Assembly: GCF_013391105.1 (NCBI RefSeq)
Contig: NZ_CP058335.1
Coordinates: 992,001-1,056,000 of the forward strand
Direction: 5' to 3'
Length of the DNA stretch: 64,000 bases
Origin: Natronomonas salina
Lineage (GTDB): Archaea > Halobacteriota > Halobacteria > Halobacteriales > Haloarculaceae
Shown: positions 49,205 through 57,239 of the stretch, in pieces
Layout: each line of letters opens with the position of its first letter
How positions within the stretch are numbered: the stretch's first letter is position 1
Position numbers and translations under genes: made by a program
The notes under the pieces: generated by a model
Told to the model about the DNA's origin: nothing
Database searches by the model: none
What the model saw: only the letters and a program-made list of their open reading frames with translations

Positions 49205-49903
49205 TCAGGCGTCGAACTCCACGGCCGAGTCCGCCTCCATGTCGGAGACCTCGCCCTCGAGCCACTCCTTGAACCACCGGACGCGCTTGATCCGCTGGTG
49301 GGCGATGCTCTCGGCGGTCTCGGAGCGGACCCGCGAGATGGCGTCCTCGCCGCGCTCGAGGACGCGGCCGACCATCTCGTTGGCGTCCATGTGCGTGCGG
49401 GCCTCGTAGCCCATCCGCAGGAGCATCAGCGCCGTCCCGTTGGCGCCGACCTTGTCGAGTAGGTCGGCCTCCATGAGGCACTGCGTCTCCAGCGGGACGT
49501 CCCCGAGGTCGCCCTCGAAGGAGTGGTCGGCGACGGCGTCGCAGACCTGCTGGACGAACGACTCCGGATAGTCGGTCCGGGACTCCAGGTACTCGCGGGC
49601 GACGCGGGCGCCCGCCTCCGCGTGGACGTCCTGGTCGGCCTCCAGTTTCGCGATGTCGTGGAACAGCGCCGCGACGCGGGTCACGTCGACGTTGGCGCCC
49701 TCCTGCTTTGCGATCTCGGTCGCCAGTTCGGTCACGTTGAGGATGTGGTTGTACCGGTACTCCGCGGAGTGCCACGGGTACCAGCGCATCCGGCCCCCCT
49801 CCTCCTCGCTCTCGACGCTCGCGGCGAGGTAGTCGTGGACGAACCCCTTCATCTCCTCGAACTCGTCGTCGGAGACGGGCGATTCCCTGATCTCAACACC
49901 CAT
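49205..49903 (-). CDS. HD domain protein
   Basis: A 232-residue metal-dependent phosphohydrolase. AEYRYNHILNVTELATEIAK and ALFHDIAKLEADQDVH supply the H...HD residues of the HD superfamily, with a later D in ADHSFEGD. The N-terminus has the tail MGVEIRESPVSDDEFEEMKG with a helix FVHDYLAASVESEEEGG. The C-terminal helix includes SIAHQRIKRVRWFKEWLEGE. It probably hydrolyses a phosphate or nucleotide; the substrate is unknown. The upstream intergenic region (49904-50329) is unusually long. Confidence 0.85.
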   Translation of the reverse strand: MGVEIRESPVSDDEFEEMKGFVHDYLAASVESEEEGGRMRWYPWHSAEYRYNHILNVTELATEIAKQEGANVDVTRVAALFHDIAKLEADQDVHAEAGARVAREYLESRTDYPESFVQQVCDAVADHSFEGDLGDVPLETQCLMEADLLDKVGANGTALMLLRMGYEARTHMDANEMVGRVLERGEDAISRVRSETAESIAHQRIKRVRWFKEWLEGEVSDMEADSAVEFDA

Positions 49904-50329
49904 GTATCCACCTCCAGGCGAAGGAGTCGAACGAATCGAATGCGTCGGTCATCTTACCCGAAAAAAGGTAGGTTCCACTCTTTAGGTTTACGACAACCGT
50001 GTTCGGCCTCGCGCCGGGCGCTATACGGCCGATATCGGCCAGAACACGGAGACTGCGCGCCGACGAGGGTGTTCTGTGACAACTCGTTACACGCTACTTG
50101 TTACCGATAGTCGTTACTTACGGCCGCTACTACCCCCGTACGAACCGCAGGTCCATACAGAGGAACGATCCAGCGGCGGGTCTCAATTCTTCTCCGCATT
50201 CCTAGACTGGTAGACACGAAAGATCGTCTTACCGGCGCCCTACCCCCGCGTAGCACGGTCTTGCGGTCACTCGACGGCGTCCTGCAGTCGGCGACGGCCT
50301 TATGCCGCCCAGTAGCCTGGGTAGGGTAC
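49904..50329. other. Gene-free intergenic region with palindromes and repeats
   Basis: I see no supported gene here. It contains CGTGTTCGGCC (49998-50008), complementary to GGCC-A-GAACACG (50037-50048), enclosing the perfect palindrome GGCCGATATCGGCC (50027-50040). Three copies of GTTAC follow at 50086, 50100 and 50113, with 14- and 13-bp spacing. Two divergent promoters should also lie here. A structured RNA or a protein-binding site is possible. Confidence 0.35.
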
Positions 50330-50935
50330 ATGATGCTGCCGACGCACGCGCTGGTCGGGCTGGCCCTCGCCACCCCGCTGGCGCTGTACGCGCCGGAGTT
50401 CGCCCCAGCGGCGCTGCTCGGCGCCCTCGTCGGGGGGATCCTCCCCGACCTCGACATGTACGCCGGCCACCGGAAGACGCTCCACTTCCCGACCGGCTAC
50501 CCCGTCGCCGCCGTCCCGGCGGCGCTGCTGGCGGTCGCCTGGCCGACCGCGGCGACGGTCGCGCTCGCCCTCGGCCTGCTGGCGGCCGCCGTCCACTGCC
50601 GGATGGACGTCTACGGCGGGGGCCTGGAGCTCCGCCCCTGGGAGGGCACCTCCGACCGGGCGGTCTACGACCACGCGCGCGGGGAGTGGCTGCCGCCGCG
50701 GCGGTTCATCGCCTACGACGGCTCCCCCGGCGACCTCGCGCTCGCCGCCCTCGTCGGCGTCCCGCTGTTCGTCGTCCTCGACGGCGCCTTCGCGGTCGTC
50801 GTCGCCGTCGCCCTCACCGTCGCGACGGTGTACGTGGCGCTGCGCCGCGTCCTCGCGGAACTCGCGCCGACGGTCTTCCGGCGGGTGCCCGAGCCGCTCT
50901 CCGAGTACGTGCCCGAGCGGTACGACGGCAGTTGA
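50330..50935 (+). CDS. Metal-dependent membrane hydrolase (YdjM/LexA-binding family)
   Basis: A 201-residue protein starting MMLPTHALVGLALATPL, with several transmembrane helices. His6-type residues (THALVG), GGILPDLDMYAGHRKTLHFPTGY and DVYGGGLELRPWE supply the conserved H, D and H residues of the metal-dependent hydrolase (DUF457) family. It is thought to hydrolyse an unknown compound within the membrane. The second ATG (50333) is also possible. It follows the palindrome-bearing gap, and precedes the GNAT-DUF5816 gene by 102 bp. Confidence 0.82.
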   Translation: MMLPTHALVGLALATPLALYAPEFAPAALLGALVGGILPDLDMYAGHRKTLHFPTGYPVAAVPAALLAVAWPTAATVALALGLLAAAVHCRMDVYGGGLELRPWEGTSDRAVYDHARGEWLPPRRFIAYDGSPGDLALAALVGVPLFVVLDGAFAVVVAVALTVATVYVALRRVLAELAPTVFRRVPEPLSEYVPERYDGS

Positions 50936-51005
50936 GCCCTCCCGGCGCGTCCAGGCCGGGCCGGTCCCGTTCGACGTTCATACAACATTCGCTGCGGAGG
51001 TTCGG

Positions 51006-51011
51006 TTTTAT
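51006..51011 (+). promoter_or_regulatory. TATA-like box for GNAT-DUF5816 gene
   Basis: TTTTAT lies about 29 nt before ATG 51038, inside GGTTCGGTTTTATGAC. Confidence 0.4.
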
Positions 51012-51037
51012 GACACCGCGGGCTGTAACTCACTACC

Positions 51038-51790
51038 ATGGAAGCAACACAGGCGACCGACGGCTCGCTGACCGTCCGCGAGGCGACCGAGGACGACGGC
51101 CCCGCGGTGCGCTCGATCGCGCTGCGGTCGATGGAGGCCTCCTACTCGCTGAGCCCCAGCACCATCGAGAGCGCGATCCAGCAGTGGTACGGCGTCGACA
51201 GCTTCTCGGAGAAGCTGGACGACGAGGAGGTCCTGCTGCTCGTCGCCGAACGGGACGGCGAGCCGGTCGCCTTCTCGGAGAGCGTCATCGTCGAGGACCG
51301 CGGCGACATCCACTGGCTCCACGTCGCCGCCATGTACCGCGGCGAGGGTATCGGCCAAGAGCTCTACGAGGAGACCCGCGAACGCCTGGAGAACGCCGGC
51401 GCCGAGACCATCCGCGGGCTGGTCCTCTCGATGAACACCGAGGGCAACCGGTTCTGGGAGCGCCGCGGCCTGATGAAGATCGGCGAGGGGAGCGTCGAGA
51501 TCGACGGCACCGCCTTCGTCGAGAACGTCTACGTCGACCAGGACCACGTCGACCTCCAGCCGATCACCGTCGACGGGCGTGAGCTGTACATCGACCGGAC
51601 GGACTCCGACCGCGGCTCCGACGGCCCGTTCTACACGGTGTACACCGACGACGACCGGGAGAACCGCTATAGCTACTACTGCGGCGCCTGCGAGTCGCTC
51701 GTCACCTCGATGGACTCCATGGGCCGGCTCTCCTGCGAGGAGTGCGGCAATCAGATGAAGCCCACCCGGTGGGACGCCGCGTACATGTAA
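51038..51790 (+). CDS. GNAT acetyltransferase fused to zinc-ribbon DUF5816 domain
   Basis: A 250-residue protein. Residues about 10-155 form a GNAT domain (LTVREATEDDGPAVRSIALRS, WLHVAAMYRGEGIGQELYEE, NRFWERRGLMKIGE). Residues about 165-250 form a second domain with ELYIDRTDSDRGSDGPFYTVYTDDDRENRYSYYCGACESLV and a zinc ribbon (CGAC, CEECG), which corresponds to DUF5816. Free-standing DUF5816 proteins exist in Halobacteria, so this is a domain fusion. It may be an acetyltransferase with an RNA- or metal-binding module. Confidence 0.85.
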   Translation: MEATQATDGSLTVREATEDDGPAVRSIALRSMEASYSLSPSTIESAIQQWYGVDSFSEKLDDEEVLLLVAERDGEPVAFSESVIVEDRGDIHWLHVAAMYRGEGIGQELYEETRERLENAGAETIRGLVLSMNTEGNRFWERRGLMKIGEGSVEIDGTAFVENVYVDQDHVDLQPITVDGRELYIDRTDSDRGSDGPFYTVYTDDDRENRYSYYCGACESLVTSMDSMGRLSCEECGNQMKPTRWDAAYM

Positions 51791-51869
51791 CCGGACCGCG
51801 TCCGCGGGCAGGTTGCCGGTTGGCTGGGAGCACGCGAACCATTTTCCCGTCGCCCTTCGTAGGTCAGGT

Positions 51870-52205
51870 ATGAGCAACCAGGAGAACCCGACCACCGACG
51901 AGCTCGCCGACGACATCGAGGAACTCGAGATCGAGTTCGGCGACAGCCTCTACACCGACGACGGCGACGAGGTCGGCATCGTCCAGGGCCTGGACGATGG
52001 ACGGGTCATCGTCAGCGTCCGGGAGGGCGCCCAGGTGCTCGGGCTCGAGCGCCACCAGAAGTCCGGACAGAGCTTCGGCGAGGCCGAGCTAATGTGGCGC
52101 TGCATGGAGTGCGGCGAGATGGGCGAGATCGAGGACGGCCTCCCCGATAACTGCCCGAACTGCGGGGTCGAGAAGGAAGACCTGATGTACTGGACGGAGG
52201 ACTGA
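51870..52205 (+). CDS. Rubredoxin/Zn-ribbon-like protein (DUF7130-type)
   Basis: A 111-residue acidic protein. The N-terminal half contains a beta-rich KOW- or PRC-like segment (SLYTDDGDEVGIVQGLDDGRVIVSVREG). The C-terminal half is a zinc or iron ribbon with CMECGEMGEIEDGLPDNCPNCG (C..C..C..C) as in rubrerythrin/rubredoxin-like domains, and the tail EDLMYWTED. I recall it as DUF7130 in Halobacteria. An electron-transfer or RNA-linked function is possible. ATG 51870 is chosen because upstream sequence lacks coding character. Confidence 0.82.
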   Translation: MSNQENPTTDELADDIEELEIEFGDSLYTDDGDEVGIVQGLDDGRVIVSVREGAQVLGLERHQKSGQSFGEAELMWRCMECGEMGEIEDGLPDNCPNCGVEKEDLMYWTED

Positions 52206-52208
52206 GGG

Positions 52209-53201
52209 CTACTCCCAGTCCGGCTCGTACTCGCCGTCGACCGGGGGCCGCGTGTCCACCCACTCGGCCCGCGCAGCGTCGCTCGTGATGGTCCGCGGCT
52301 CCCCGCCGTCGACGCTGTAGGTCAACGTTAGCTCCGAGATCGAACAGTGCGCGTTGTAGCGAACCGACCCGTCGGGGACCAGGTAGGCGACCCGCTGCCA
52401 GTGTTCGGGGTCCGCCTCGACGGTCGCCTGTAGCTCCACGCCCTCGCCGGAACCGCTGAACCGCCAGTGGCCGACCTCGTCGTGGTCGATCCGGTTCGCC
52501 GACGGGCTGGCCGGCAGGACGTGCTTCAGGCGGTTCAGTGGGTAGACCTTCCCGCCGACCCGGAGACACAGTGAGAGCTTGTCGTCGAGCCGCAGGGCCT
52601 CCAGCACGGCCGACTCCTCCTCGTCGAAGTCGTTGCACTGCACCCAGGTCCACTCCTCGGGCGGGCTCGCACCCGAGACGGTGTGGCCCTGGTGGCCGGG
52701 CGCGTCCTCGAGTTCGACCGTCCGGTCGCCGACCGTGATCTCGCCGGACATGAACACCGACTCGTTGCGGCTCCAGTGCTTGCCGGTGCCGATCGTCCTC
52801 GACAGCAGGTCCGTCAGCCGCTCGCTCCGAAGCGGGGTGAACGCGTAGGTGTCGGGGTCGTACTCCAGGTCCCAGGCCACGTTACCGACCTCGCCGGTCG
52901 CCGACGCGGAGGTGAGGACCGCGTCGCCGACGGTCAACTCGAACGGGTCGGCGTCGGGCCAGACGTCCTCGAAGGCGAACGACTCCGTGACGAACGTCGA
53001 GTCCTCCGGGTTTCGGCGGTCGGTCAGCGCCGCCCACAGCCGACCCTCCTGTCGGCCGTCCGTCGTCGACAGCAGCGTGTAGCGGTACCAGAACGCCACG
53101 GAGCCGTCGCGGGGACCGACGAGGGAGTACCACACCTCGCGGCCCGGCTCGCCCGCCTCGAGCGGCCAGTCCATCACGGGGTCGTTGGGGTCGGGCTGCA
53201 T
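52209..53201 (-). CDS. CrtC/AttH-like two-domain lipocalin-type protein
   Basis: A 330-residue soluble protein with two beta-rich halves. The first has PLEAGEPGREVWYSLVGPRDGSVAFWYRYTLLSTTDGR and the second GHQGHTVSGASPPEEWTWVQCNDFDEEES. The paired WxWxxCNxF pattern resembles carotenoid hydratase CrtC, AttH and tocopherol cyclase-like proteins. It probably binds or modifies an isoprenoid or lipid. Start ATG 53201 with TATA-like CTATAATTC about 29 nt upstream on the minus strand. The DUF7344 gene lies about 95 bp upstream on the same strand. Confidence 0.68.
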   Translation of the reverse strand: MQPDPNDPVMDWPLEAGEPGREVWYSLVGPRDGSVAFWYRYTLLSTTDGRQEGRLWAALTDRRNPEDSTFVTESFAFEDVWPDADPFELTVGDAVLTSASATGEVGNVAWDLEYDPDTYAFTPLRSERLTDLLSRTIGTGKHWSRNESVFMSGEITVGDRTVELEDAPGHQGHTVSGASPPEEWTWVQCNDFDEEESAVLEALRLDDKLSLCLRVGGKVYPLNRLKHVLPASPSANRIDHDEVGHWRFSGSGEGVELQATVEADPEHWQRVAYLVPDGSVRYNAHCSISELTLTYSVDGGEPRTITSDAARAEWVDTRPPVDGEYEPDWE

Positions 53202-53296
53202 GTACCGCGAGGTAACCCGCCACCGAATTATAGCTTGGTGCTGGGGTCGGGACAGAGCAACGACGATAGACGGGATGTTCCGGTGATGGAGCTCGC

Positions 53297-53659
53297 TTAC
53301 CGGTCGAACCGACCGACGCCCAGGGCCCTCGCGCACTCGACCCCTCGCTCGCTCAGCGAGACCGCCTCGGCGTCCCGGTCGTACTCGATGACGCCGGCGT
53401 CGGCCAGCTTCGGGAGGTGGCAGTGATGCAGCGAGATCGCGACCTCGGAGCTGGAGTCGGAGGGGGAGCCGGACCGACCCACGCGTTCGAAGGCGGTGAC
53501 GGCGACGGCGAGGTCGTCGAACGACGAGTCCCGGTCGGCGCCGGAGGCCAGCGCGGTGAGGACGTGGTGGCGGCGCCGGTCCGCGAGGATCATCGAGATC
53601 GGGTCGGCCAGGTCGGTCGTCGGTCGGGTCGTCGGTCGGGAGGGGTCGGAGCGCATCAT
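53297..53659 (-). CDS. DUF7344 family HTH protein
   Basis: A 120-residue winged-helix protein with ISMILADRRRHHVLTALA in the first helix, the recognition region VAISLHHCHLPKLADAGVIEYDRDAEAVSLSERG and a C-terminal helix. It belongs to DUF7344, a large Halobacteria family that often lies near bacterio-opsin activator-like regulators. Start ATG 53659 (MMRSDPSRP) with a strong TATA box (53686-53693) at 30 nt. A longer start at 53719 would run across the TATA box and is unlikely. Confidence 0.82.
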   Translation of the reverse strand: MMRSDPSRPTTRPTTDLADPISMILADRRRHHVLTALASGADRDSSFDDLAVAVTAFERVGRSGSPSDSSSEVAISLHHCHLPKLADAGVIEYDRDAEAVSLSERGVECARALGVGRFDR

Positions 53660-53685
53660 TGCCACACCTCGACCGATGCCGTGGG

Positions 53686-53693
53686 TATAAAAA
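53686..53693 (-). promoter_or_regulatory. TATA box for DUF7344 gene
   Basis: TATAAAAA on the plus strand reads TTTTTATA on the minus strand, about 30 nt before ATG 53659. One of the strongest TATA matches in the window. Confidence 0.6.
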
Positions 53694-53775
53694 GCGGTTC
53701 TGACGAAACCGTCCAACAAGGAGAATTCGGGGGATAGCGGCGATATAGCGACGGTGGGGGGTCGGTCGGCAGAGA

Positions 53776-56211
53776 TCAGTCGTCGGCCTGCGCGTGCCGC
53801 TGGACGCTCGAGCCGACCTCGACGTCCGACAGTGCCGCGCGGACGTCCGCGGACAGCGAGTTCCGCAGCGCCGGGCCGTCCTGCTCGCGTTCGACGAGCC
53901 CGGCCTCCGAGAGCCGCGAGAGGTGGTGGGACACCGTGCTCGGGTCGCGGTCGAGGGCCTCCGCCAGCGTCGTCCCGGTCGCGGGCTCGTGCTCGAACAA
54001 TGCGTCGATGACGTCCCGGGTGGCCTCCTCCTCGAAGGCCGCGACGAGCTCGACGTCCGCGTCCGTCCGCGGGACGAACCGGCGCCGCCCCCGCACCTTC
54101 GCGCTCTCGAGGAGGCCCTCGTGCTCCAGCACCCGGAGGTGGTACCTGACCGTCGACTCCGCGAGGTCGGTCGTCTCGACGAGCGACGTGAGGTTGATCC
54201 CGGGCGTGTCCTCAACGGTCTCGAGGACGGCCGCCCGGTTGTCGTTCTCCAGGGGGTCCGAGAAGTCGTAGCGGCTGTAGCCCGCCAGGACCGCCAGCCG
54301 GAGGGCCAGCTCCTTGAGCGTCGCGAACAGCAGTTGTGGGAGCGTCGCCGCGCCCGCCCCCATCGACGAGGCGGTCATCCCGGCGCGCGTCGCCAGGACC
54401 GACCCGGAGACGAGCGCCGCGCCGACGACCGCGCCGCCCGTGGCCGGGTCGACCTCTTCGAGCGGCGGGAGCACGCCCTCGCCGGACGAGGAGGCGTTAC
54501 CGTCGGTCCCTGAATCGTCGGCCTCCGAGTCTCCGGACCCCGTGGTCGCGTTGTCCGCCTCCGAGTCCGTCGCCCCCGACGACGCGGAGGTCGCCGACTC
54601 CTCGGAGCCGTCAGCCGAGACGCTCGTCGTAGCGGACTGGGCCAATCCGCCGGATTCTCCGGCGCCCGACTGTGAACGCTCGGTCGTCGGGTCGTACGCC
54701 TCGGTATCTCCGATAAGCCGGTCGCCGGGGTCGAACACCGGTCCCGTGACGCCCGGCGCGACGCTGTCGACGAATCGGCCGGTCCCCTCGCCGGTGTCGT
54801 CGACGCCGTCGGTCAGCCCGTCGGTCGTCCGCTGGACCGTCCGGGTGGTGTCGTCGACGACGGCCGTCAACCCGCCGGTGGCCGTATCGAGTGTGTCGGT
54901 CACGTTCCCGGCCAACTGCGCCACGGTGCCGTTCCCGTCGTCGAGCAGTCCCGTCGTCGTGGAGACCGTCTCGTCGACGGTCGTGGTCGCCGTGGACGTG
55001 CCGTCGGCCGTCCCCGCCACCGTCGCGTCGACCGTCCGGGTCACCCCGCCGACGGTGGTCCCGACGAATTCGCCGGGACTGCCCGTCGACGTTCCGGCCT
55101 CGCCGGTCGCGTTCGCGACCTCGTCGGTCGTGTTCTCGACGGTGCGGACGGTCCCGTCCACGGTCCGGGTGGTCGTCCCGACCGTGTCGTTCGTGAGGTC
55201 GGTGACGCCGTCGACCGTCTCGGTAGTTCGCGACTCACCGCCGGTCGCCGTGCTCACTGTCCGGTCGACCGCGCCTCCGGTTGCGTTCGTGGTGTTCTCG
55301 ACGGTCTCCCCGGTGGCGTTCGTCGTCTCCCCGACGACGTCGGTGGTGCCGGTCACCGTCTCCTCGACCGTCTTCGTCGTTCCCGACCCGACCTCGTCGA
55401 CGACGGTCATCGTAGTGCCGAGCAAGTCTCCGGAGGCACTCTTGTTCTCGGAGTCGACGGTTTCGTTCCCGGAGTCGTCAGCCTCGCTCTCGGAGTCGAT
55501 GCTCTCCGCTTCCTGATCGAGAATCTCGTCCGCGGAGCTCTCGGTGGCAGTCGGGGTCCGCTCGGGCGTGGACTGCCCCGTGACGGTCTCGACGGTCTCG
55601 CCGACCAGATCGCCGACGCCGCTGCTGACCGATTCCTGCTGCGGGGTCCGGTCGGGTGATAGTTCCGGGGTGGGTGTCGACGCCGGAGTCGACGTCTGGG
55701 AGGGAGTCGGCGTAGGTGTGGCTGTCTCGGGGGATTTCGGCGTCGGCGTTTCGGTTGGTTCCGGTGTCGGCGACTCGGTCGATGCAGGAACTTCGGTCGC
55801 TTCCGGCGTCGACGTCTCGACCGGTTTCGGCGTCGGTGTCTCGGTGGGTGCGGGCGTCTCGGTCGGCTCCGGCGTCCTGACCACGTCGTCGACCGTCTCC
55901 TCGAGGCCGCTGGTGGTCTCGTCGACGGCATCCGTGAGCGACCCGTCGGGCGTCTCCTCGGGGGCGGATTCGTTCGTCAAGTTTCCGTCGGTCGACTCGC
56001 TGCTCTCGGTGGACCCATCAGCGTCCCCGGTCACGGTGTCGACGGTATCGCCGACGGTTCCGCCGATGTCGAAGGGATGCTGGACGGCAGTGCCGTCCCC
56101 CGACGGCGAGCTGTCGGCGGTGACAGCGGGCGTCGCGGCGCCGACGACGACCGAACAGGTCAGTACGAGTACGATGGCGACCAGGAATCCGCGGTTCTTC
56201 GGCTGCGTCAC
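53776..56211 (-). CDS. Membrane-tethered winged-helix regulator with huge Thr-rich ectodomain
   Basis: An 811-residue protein. Signal peptide or anchor 1-32 (RGFLVAIVLVLTCSVVVGAA). Residues 33-590 form a Thr/Ser/Glu/Pro-rich extracytoplasmic stalk: first a PT-rich part (PTPEPTETPTP), then a long series of degenerate TVxxT units such as GETTNATGETVENTTNATGG and TRTVDGTVRTVENTTDE. Two hydrophobic segments lie at 592-611 and about 623-645. The cytoplasmic part has two winged helices: NLTSLVETTDLAESTVRYHLRVLEHEG (about 655-715) and GTTLAEALDRDPSTVSHHLSRLSEAG (about 730-785). It is a candidate one-component signal transducer from the cell surface to DNA. GTG 56211 is the start. Confidence 0.85.
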   Translation of the reverse strand: MTQPKNRGFLVAIVLVLTCSVVVGAATPAVTADSSPSGDGTAVQHPFDIGGTVGDTVDTVTGDADGSTESSESTDGNLTNESAPEETPDGSLTDAVDETTSGLEETVDDVVRTPEPTETPAPTETPTPKPVETSTPEATEVPASTESPTPEPTETPTPKSPETATPTPTPSQTSTPASTPTPELSPDRTPQQESVSSGVGDLVGETVETVTGQSTPERTPTATESSADEILDQEAESIDSESEADDSGNETVDSENKSASGDLLGTTMTVVDEVGSGTTKTVEETVTGTTDVVGETTNATGETVENTTNATGGAVDRTVSTATGGESRTTETVDGVTDLTNDTVGTTTRTVDGTVRTVENTTDEVANATGEAGTSTGSPGEFVGTTVGGVTRTVDATVAGTADGTSTATTTVDETVSTTTGLLDDGNGTVAQLAGNVTDTLDTATGGLTAVVDDTTRTVQRTTDGLTDGVDDTGEGTGRFVDSVAPGVTGPVFDPGDRLIGDTEAYDPTTERSQSGAGESGGLAQSATTSVSADGSEESATSASSGATDSEADNATTGSGDSEADDSGTDGNASSSGEGVLPPLEEVDPATGGAVVGAALVSGSVLATRAGMTASSMGAGAATLPQLLFATLKELALRLAVLAGYSRYDFSDPLENDNRAAVLETVEDTPGINLTSLVETTDLAESTVRYHLRVLEHEGLLESAKVRGRRRFVPRTDADVELVAAFEEEATRDVIDALFEHEPATGTTLAEALDRDPSTVSHHLSRLSEAGLVEREQDGPALRNSLSADVRAALSDVEVGSSVQRHAQADD

Positions 56212-56625
56212 TGGCCCCTCTCCACCGGCTGGCGGGTCGGCTGGAACGCGATACTGTCGGCTGTCGGTACGGTGTACTGCATGTGTGGGCGGTCTGGTGG
56301 ACGCCGTTCCCGGCTCCCCGGGGGCGTCCGATTACTTCCCCCTTACGCCAGTAGCGGCCCGTTCGCCGCTCTGGCCGTCGGGCTGGTCCCCGCTTAGCGA
56401 TACGTACTTATATCCTACTGCGAACGTTCACGGGGGCTACGAGGTCGTAGGTTGATACTAAAATTCCAGCCCGGTCTGCTCGTCACCTCTAAAGTTTATC
56501 TTATGATTTCTACTAATCTAGATGTGGGTGAGATTGGATGTGGTTAGACGGTGTGTCGTTATTCTTCCGTAGGACTGTAGAGGATCGCCGCTGAGTCGAG
56601 GCGAGTTCCCGGACGGCAGTAGGAG
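56212..56625. other. Gene-free region between tethered regulator and tRNA-Gln
   Basis: No supported gene. The part near 56486-56570 (for example TCTAAAGTTTATCTTATGAT) is far more AT-rich than its surroundings. CTTATATCC (56407-56415) looks like a TATA box on the plus strand. It lies immediately 3' of tRNA-Gln, a usual site for integration of mobile elements, so the AT-rich patch may be a remnant. I found no duplicated tRNA 3' end. Confidence 0.3.
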
Positions 56626-56698
56626 TAGCCCCGAGCGGATTCGAACCGCTGTCAGAGGCTCCAAAGGCCTCTATGATTGGCCACTACACCACGGGGCT
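56626..56698 (-). tRNA. tRNA-Gln (TTG)
   Basis: A 73-nt cloverleaf on the minus strand: acceptor AGCCCCG pairs with CGGGGCT, the anticodon arm is GAGGC-CTTTGGA-GCCTC with anticodon TTG (plus-strand CAA, 56662-56664), and the T arm is AGCGG-TTCGAAT-CCGCT. No CCA is encoded. No intron is visible. Confidence 0.95.
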
Positions 56699-56801
56699 CC
56701 GCCTCGTCGTACTCCCCGGCGACACAATAGCGTTACTTTTCCGCGGACGGGTCGCGGGTGGCGACCCGGTATCGGTAGCGTTCGGCGAGAACTGTCGGGT
56801 G

Positions 56802-57239
56802 TCAGTCCGCGGGTTCGGACTCGAGTTCGACGTCCAGCAGTTCGCAGGCGTCCATCTCGGCGTCGAAGCAGTCCGGACAGCAGTCCTTTCGGTCGATGAT
56901 GGTGTCGAGGCGCTCGGCGACAGTCTCGTCGATGACGCTCTCGAGCTGGCGGGCCTCCGTTCGGAACTCCTCGACCTCGAGGACCTCCCAGAGGAACCGC
57001 TCGATGATGCAGTAGGTCTGGAGGGCGTCGCGGGCCTGGACGATGCCGTCGTCGGTCAGCGAGACCCCCTTGTACTTCTCGTGGTCGGCGAGACCCCGCT
57101 CCTCGAGCTTGCCGATCATCTCGTTGGCGCTCGCCGGGCTGACCTCCAGGTGGTCCGCGATGTCGCCGGTCGAGGCCGGGCCGTCTTCCTGTTCCTGCAC
57201 GAGATAGATCGCCTTCAGGTACTGGTCCTGTGTGTTCAT
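56802..57239 (-). CDS. DtxR/SirR-type metal-dependent regulator
   Basis: A 145-residue regulator. The N-terminal winged helix has TGDIADHLEVSPASANEMIGKLEERGLADHEKYKG, and the second domain carries metal-binding candidates, including CIIERFLWEVLEVEEFRTEARQLES and a His/Cys-rich tail DRKDCCPDCFDAEMDACELL. In DtxR-family proteins Fe2+ or Mn2+ bound at these residues enables DNA binding. The four-Cys tail is unusual for the family. It overlaps the stop codon of the ferritin-like gene by ATGA, so iron sensing and storage are co-expressed. The suf genes are close downstream. Confidence 0.9.
   Translation of the reverse strand: MNTQDQYLKAIYLVQEQEDGPASTGDIADHLEVSPASANEMIGKLEERGLADHEKYKGVSLTDDGIVQARDALQTYCIIERFLWEVLEVEEFRTEARQLESVIDETVAERLDTIIDRKDCCPDCFDAEMDACELLDVELESEPAD

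Noticed and set aside
52209-54215. A 668-codon minus-strand frame covering two genes and their spacer
   Set aside because: Only the downstream part from ATG 53201 has coding character. The upstream part is Arg/Ser-rich and shares the region with the DUF7344 and the tethered regulator genes in other frames.
54890-55420. Dense repeats of GTCGTC/ACCGTC type (possible repeat array)
   Set aside because: They encode the degenerate TVxxT stalk of the tethered regulator. Period and sequence vary, and the coding frame is kept.
56077-56397. A plus-strand frame (MLDGSAVPRRRAVGGDS...) near the regulator start
   Set aside because: It overlaps the start of the minus-strand regulator gene in antisense, is Arg/Gly-rich and has no acidic character.
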